A stretch of 16,100 nt of DNA from positions 1 to 16,100 of the forward strand of contig DATMEP010000035.1 in assembly GCA_035556755.1 (NCBI GenBank), read 5' to 3'. Origin of the DNA: VRUE01 sp035556755 (GTDB lineage: Bacteria > Actinomycetota > Thermoleophilia > Solirubrobacterales > 70-9). The translations under genes were made by a program, and so were the position numbers. Positions 13,985-16,100 of this stretch are shown here, piece after piece (position 1 is the first letter of the stretch; each line of letters opens with the position of its first letter). The notes beneath the pieces were generated by a model. That model was not told where the DNA came from. It did not search any database and saw only the letters and a program-made list of their open reading frames with translations.

Positions 13985-14931
13985 GCCTCCCTGACGGTAC
14001 CGATGTCGTCATGCCGGAACTCGTACTCGACGCCGGTCAGCTCCTCGGACACCGACCAGAGGCGCTTCGCGGTCTCCTCGTCGCGCCCGGCACGGACCGG
14101 CCTCGTCACCTTCGGGTAACCCCGTTGCTCCTCGAAACCGTCGGGCCCGATGAAGAGGCCGCCGTCGAGATTGGGCCGGGTCGCCGCGTAGAGCAGCGGC
14201 AACGCGCCCATCTCGGCGCTCTGGGCGAGCAGCCGGTTGGTCATCACCATGATCGCTCGGTCGAAGGCGGGCGCCGCCGCCGACTGCAGATTGGTGGCCG
14301 CGTAGCCGGGGTGGGCGGCGAGGCTGCTCACGGTCGCGCCACTCGCCCGCAGGCGCCGGTCCAGCTCGAGCGCGAAGAGGACGTTGGCGAGCTTCGACTG
14401 CGAGTAGGCGCGCCAGCGACGGTAGCTGTGCTCCCCCTGCAGGTCGTCGAAGCGGATCCGGCCGATTTTGTGGGCGCCGCTACTGACGGTGACGACCCGC
14501 GCGTCCTCGCGGCCCTCCAGCGAGTCGAGCAGCTGAGCGGTGAGGGCGAAATGACCGAGGTGGTTGGTCCCGAACTGCAGCTCGAACCCGTCGGCGGTCT
14601 TGCGCTGCGGCGAAGCCATCACGCCCGCGTTGTTGATCAGCAGGTCGAGCCCGTCGTGCTTATCAGCGAAGCGCTCCGCAAACGCCCGCACCGAGGCGAG
14701 GCTCGCCAGGTCGAGCTCCCACACCGAGACCGACGCCCCCGGGACGTCGCCGCGGATCGAGTCGGCGGCGGTCTCACCCTTCCCCGTATCGCGGCAGGCG
14801 ACGATGACGTCGGCGCCCGCCCGGGCCAGCTCGCGCGCCACGATTTCTCCCAAGCCGCTGTTGGCTCCGGTCACCACGGCGGTGCGGCCCGTCTGATCGG
14901 GGATCTGCTCGGCGGTCCACTTCTCGCTCAT
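13981..14931 (-). CDS. Short-chain dehydrogenase/reductase (retinol dehydrogenase/WW-oxidoreductase-like)
   Basis: An NAD(P)-dependent oxidoreductase of 316 residues. The cofactor motif is TGANSGLG (21-28), with ACRD after the second strand favouring NADP. The core continues with DLDLASLASVR-like WELDLASLASVRAF, NNAGVM, FGTNHLGHFALT, VVTVSSGAH and catalytic Ser150, Tyr176 and Lys180 (YSQSK), then HPGYAATNL. This is the complete set for a classical SDR of the RDH/WWOX-like group. ATG 14931 is chosen because GGAGGA lies five bases before it and the protein begins typically; the frame stays open upstream to 15045 but that part crosses the divergent promoter region. The gene is co-transcribed with msrA (ATGA overlap) and divergent from the TetR gene, so it is the likely regulated target. 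The substrate is unknown. Confidence 0.93.
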   Translation of the reverse strand: MSEKWTAEQIPDQTGRTAVVTGANSGLGEIVARELARAGADVIVACRDTGKGETAADSIRGDVPGASVSVWELDLASLASVRAFAERFADKHDGLDLLINNAGVMASPQRKTADGFELQFGTNHLGHFALTAQLLDSLEGREDARVVTVSSGAHKIGRIRFDDLQGEHSYRRWRAYSQSKLANVLFALELDRRLRASGATVSSLAAHPGYAATNLQSAAAPAFDRAIMVMTNRLLAQSAEMGALPLLYAATRPNLDGGLFIGPDGFEEQRGYPKVTRPVRAGRDEETAKRLWSVSEELTGVEYEFRHDDIGTVREA

Positions 14932-14952
14932 CGCGCTCCTCCATTTGCAACC

Positions 14953-14966
14953 GGTCGGTGTCGACC
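14953..14966. promoter_or_regulatory. Candidate TetR operator between divergent genes
   Basis: GGTCGGTGTCGACC is an inverted repeat with 5-base arms and a 4-base centre. It lies next to TATATG (14971-14976, plus) and TATATT (14974-14969, minus), possible -10 boxes of the TetR and dehydrogenase genes. Binding here would block both promoters. Confidence 0.45.
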
Positions 14967-15019
14967 AGAATATATGTGAATCTCTCTTACTTCGCCGCGC
15001 GAGGCTAAAGTCACTGGCC

Positions 15020-15637
15020 GTGAAGAGCGCCAAGAGCAGGGACACCTACCACCACGGCGACCTCCCAGCGGCGCTGATAGCGGCGACGTTCGAGCTGATC
15101 GAGGAGAACGGCATCCACGGCTTCTCGGTGGCCGAAGCCGCGCGCCGGACCGGAGTCAGCATCTCCGCCCCGTACCGCCACTTCGCCGACCGCGACGAGC
15201 TGCTGGCCGCCTGCGCCACCGCCGCCTGCGAGGAGCTACGCGATCGCTTCGAGTCCGCCCTCGCCGACCAGGAGACGCCGGCCGAGCGACTCGCCGCGGC
15301 GAGCGCCGCCTACGTGCGCTTCGCCGCCGAGCGCCGGCCGATGTTCGAGGCGCTGTTCGGCGCCGGCCTGGACAAGTCGCGGTACCCCGGGCTGGAGGAG
15401 GCGGCGGGCGCCGTCCTCGCCGCCGTCGCCGGCCCGGCCGTCGAACTCGCCCCGAGCGGCGACGAAGAGGCCGCCGGTGTGCTGGTCCAAGCACTGACCA
15501 GCCTCGCCCAGGGGCACGCGACGCTGCTGCTCGAGGGCGGCTTCGGCGAGCTGCCGCAGGCGGTCGAACTGGCGAGCGAGCGAGCGGCGGCGGCGGCGCG
15601 GGCGCTGATCCGCGGTCGCAGCCTGCTGGTCGGTTAG
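15020..15637 (+). CDS. TetR/AcrR-family transcriptional regulator (WHG-domain type)
   Basis: A 205-residue repressor-type regulator. The N-terminal DNA-binding domain starts at TYHHGDLPAALIAATFELIEENGIHGFSVAEAARRTGVSISAPYRHFADRDELLAACATAA, with the helix-turn-helix at about 34-58. The C-terminal ligand domain has the AAYVRFAAERRPMFEALFGAGLDKSRYPGLEEAA pattern of the WHG subgroup. GTG 15020 is chosen: the frame is open back to 14945, but the extra residues do not fit the family, whose members begin just before TYHHG. It is divergent from the dehydrogenase-msrA pair, 88 bases away, with a palindrome between, so it probably represses both itself and that operon until an unknown ligand binds. Confidence 0.92.
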   Translation: MKSAKSRDTYHHGDLPAALIAATFELIEENGIHGFSVAEAARRTGVSISAPYRHFADRDELLAACATAACEELRDRFESALADQETPAERLAAASAAYVRFAAERRPMFEALFGAGLDKSRYPGLEEAAGAVLAAVAGPAVELAPSGDEEAAGVLVQALTSLAQGHATLLLEGGFGELPQAVELASERAAAAARALIRGRSLLVG

Positions 15638-15679
15638 TCCCTCCCTCGCAGCGCCCGCCTTGGCGGATAGCCTCTCGCC

Positions 15680-15955
15680 ATCGGCTGCTTCGCCCTCCTG
15701 CTCGCCCTGATCTCGCCAAGACTGGCGCTGTTCGCGCTGTGGCTGTTCAGCGACCTGCTCAGCCGCTCCTTCGACAGCTGGATCCTGCCCCTGCTGGGCT
15801 TCTTCCTGCTGCCCTGGACGACGCTCGCCTACGCCTTGATGTGGGGGTGGGGAACGAACGGCGTGGTCGGCTTCGAGTGGTTCTTCGTCATCCTCGCCTT
15901 CCTCGTCGACGTCGGTGCTTTCGCCGGCGGCCGACGGCAGCGGGCTCGGGCGTAG
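15680..15955 (+). CDS. Small membrane protein with apparent ATC start
   Basis: A 91-residue hydrophobic protein reading (I/M)GCFALLLALISPRLALFALWLF, then SDLLSRSFDSWILPLLGFFLLPWTTLAYALMWGWG, FEWFFVILAFLVDVGAFAGG and a basic tail RRQRARA. Three membrane segments are expected, at about 2-23, 33-53 and 61-82. I recognise it as one of the small actinobacterial membrane proteins that begin MGC-L-LLALISPR and have no assigned role. The frame is bounded upstream by TAG at 15668-15670, and no ATG, GTG or TTG occurs before residue 55, so translation must begin at ATC 15680 (which would place Met exactly where relatives begin) or at a nearby CTG. It follows the TetR gene by 42 bases on the same strand. 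Confidence 0.75.
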   Translation: MGCFALLLALISPRLALFALWLFSDLLSRSFDSWILPLLGFFLLPWTTLAYALMWGWGTNGVVGFEWFFVILAFLVDVGAFAGGRRQRARA

Positions 15956-16018
15956 TCGCCGGCTAGACCCTATGGCCGGCCCACCTGAGCGCCGGCTCGA
16001 TCCGAACCCGGCGTAAAG

Positions 16019-16098
16019 GTCGGCACCCGCGCATGAGATGCGCGGGTTTGTCGCCGAGGAATGGCCTCGGCGAGGACCGCAATCATGGGGGTGCCGAC
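16019..16098. other. Three-stem self-complementary element (structured RNA or DNA element of unknown type)
   Basis: An outer stem pairs GTCGGCACCC (16019-16028) with GGGTGCCGAC (16089-16098). Inside it are two perfect hairpins: CCCGCGCAT (16026-16034) with ATGCGCGGG (16038-16046) around GAG, and TCGCCGAGG (16051-16059) with CCTCGGCGA (16065-16073) around AATGG. Three bases of the first hairpin compete with the outer stem. The unpaired linkers are TTTG and GGACCGCAATCATGG. It lies about 60 bases after the small membrane gene. I match it to no known riboswitch, tRNA, tmRNA, SRP or 6C RNA; a terminal-repeat mobile element or a cis-acting RNA are both open. Confidence 0.6.
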
Positions 16099-16100
16099 AT

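Noticed and set aside
1..16100. CRISPR arrays, rRNA genes, transposase genes
   Set aside because: No regularly spaced repeats, rRNA-like sequence or transposase-like proteins were seen on either strand.

Overview
The window looks like chromosome from a high-GC actinobacterium. Codons are strongly G/C-ending, genes are densely packed, ATGA-type stop/start overlaps occur, and several gene families (period-5 AIGxL-repeat protein, membrane-anchored UspA-like protein, WHG-type TetR) are the sort seen in Thermoleophilia/Solirubrobacterales. The taxonomic placement is an inference from style and family recognition, not from a marker gene.

Layout. (1) 1-750 is clearly less GC-rich than the rest. It holds the N-terminal 158 codons of an MmeI-like fused restriction endonuclease/methyltransferase, running off the left edge on the minus strand. 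This stretch ends at a tRNA-His(GTG) gene (751-824), a plausible island boundary. (2) 866-2133 carries a small period-5 repeat protein and a secreted protein of unknown function. (3) 2140-4062 on the minus strand carries a UspA-like membrane-anchored protein, a 47-residue membrane peptide at 2771-2914, an NAD(P)-binding atypical SDR, and the decayed 5' end of what may be a sterol-desaturase gene. (4) 4135-10432 is the most unusual block. A tight minus-strand operon of four genes (OmpA-domain lipoprotein, lipoprotein with a possible VWA-like fold, and two multi-pass membrane proteins) is divergent from a 1113-residue regulator-like protein with a SARP-type winged helix, a degenerate STAND-like core, TPR-like helices and a C-terminal region resembling half of a SagB-type nitroreductase. 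Promoter-like boxes and CTAAACT direct repeats lie between them. (5) 10450-11129 has a GNAT acetyltransferase, convergent with the regulator and sharing a stop-spanning hairpin with it, then tRNA-Arg(TCT). (6) 11158-14931 has a GT-C-type polytopic membrane protein, MsrA, and a short-chain dehydrogenase coupled to msrA by ATGA overlap. (7) 15020-15955 has a TetR regulator divergent from the dehydrogenase, with a palindromic candidate operator between them, and a small membrane protein that appears to start with ATC. (8) 16019-16098 is a strongly self-complementary three-stem element.

How it may work together: the 4135-10432 block reads as one functional unit, with a cytoplasmic DNA-binding TPR regulator facing an operon that builds a cell-envelope assembly anchored to peptidoglycan through the OmpA domain. 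I do not recognise this arrangement as a named system, and its function is unknown. The dehydrogenase-msrA pair under the divergent TetR looks like a small, locally regulated redox or xenobiotic-response unit.
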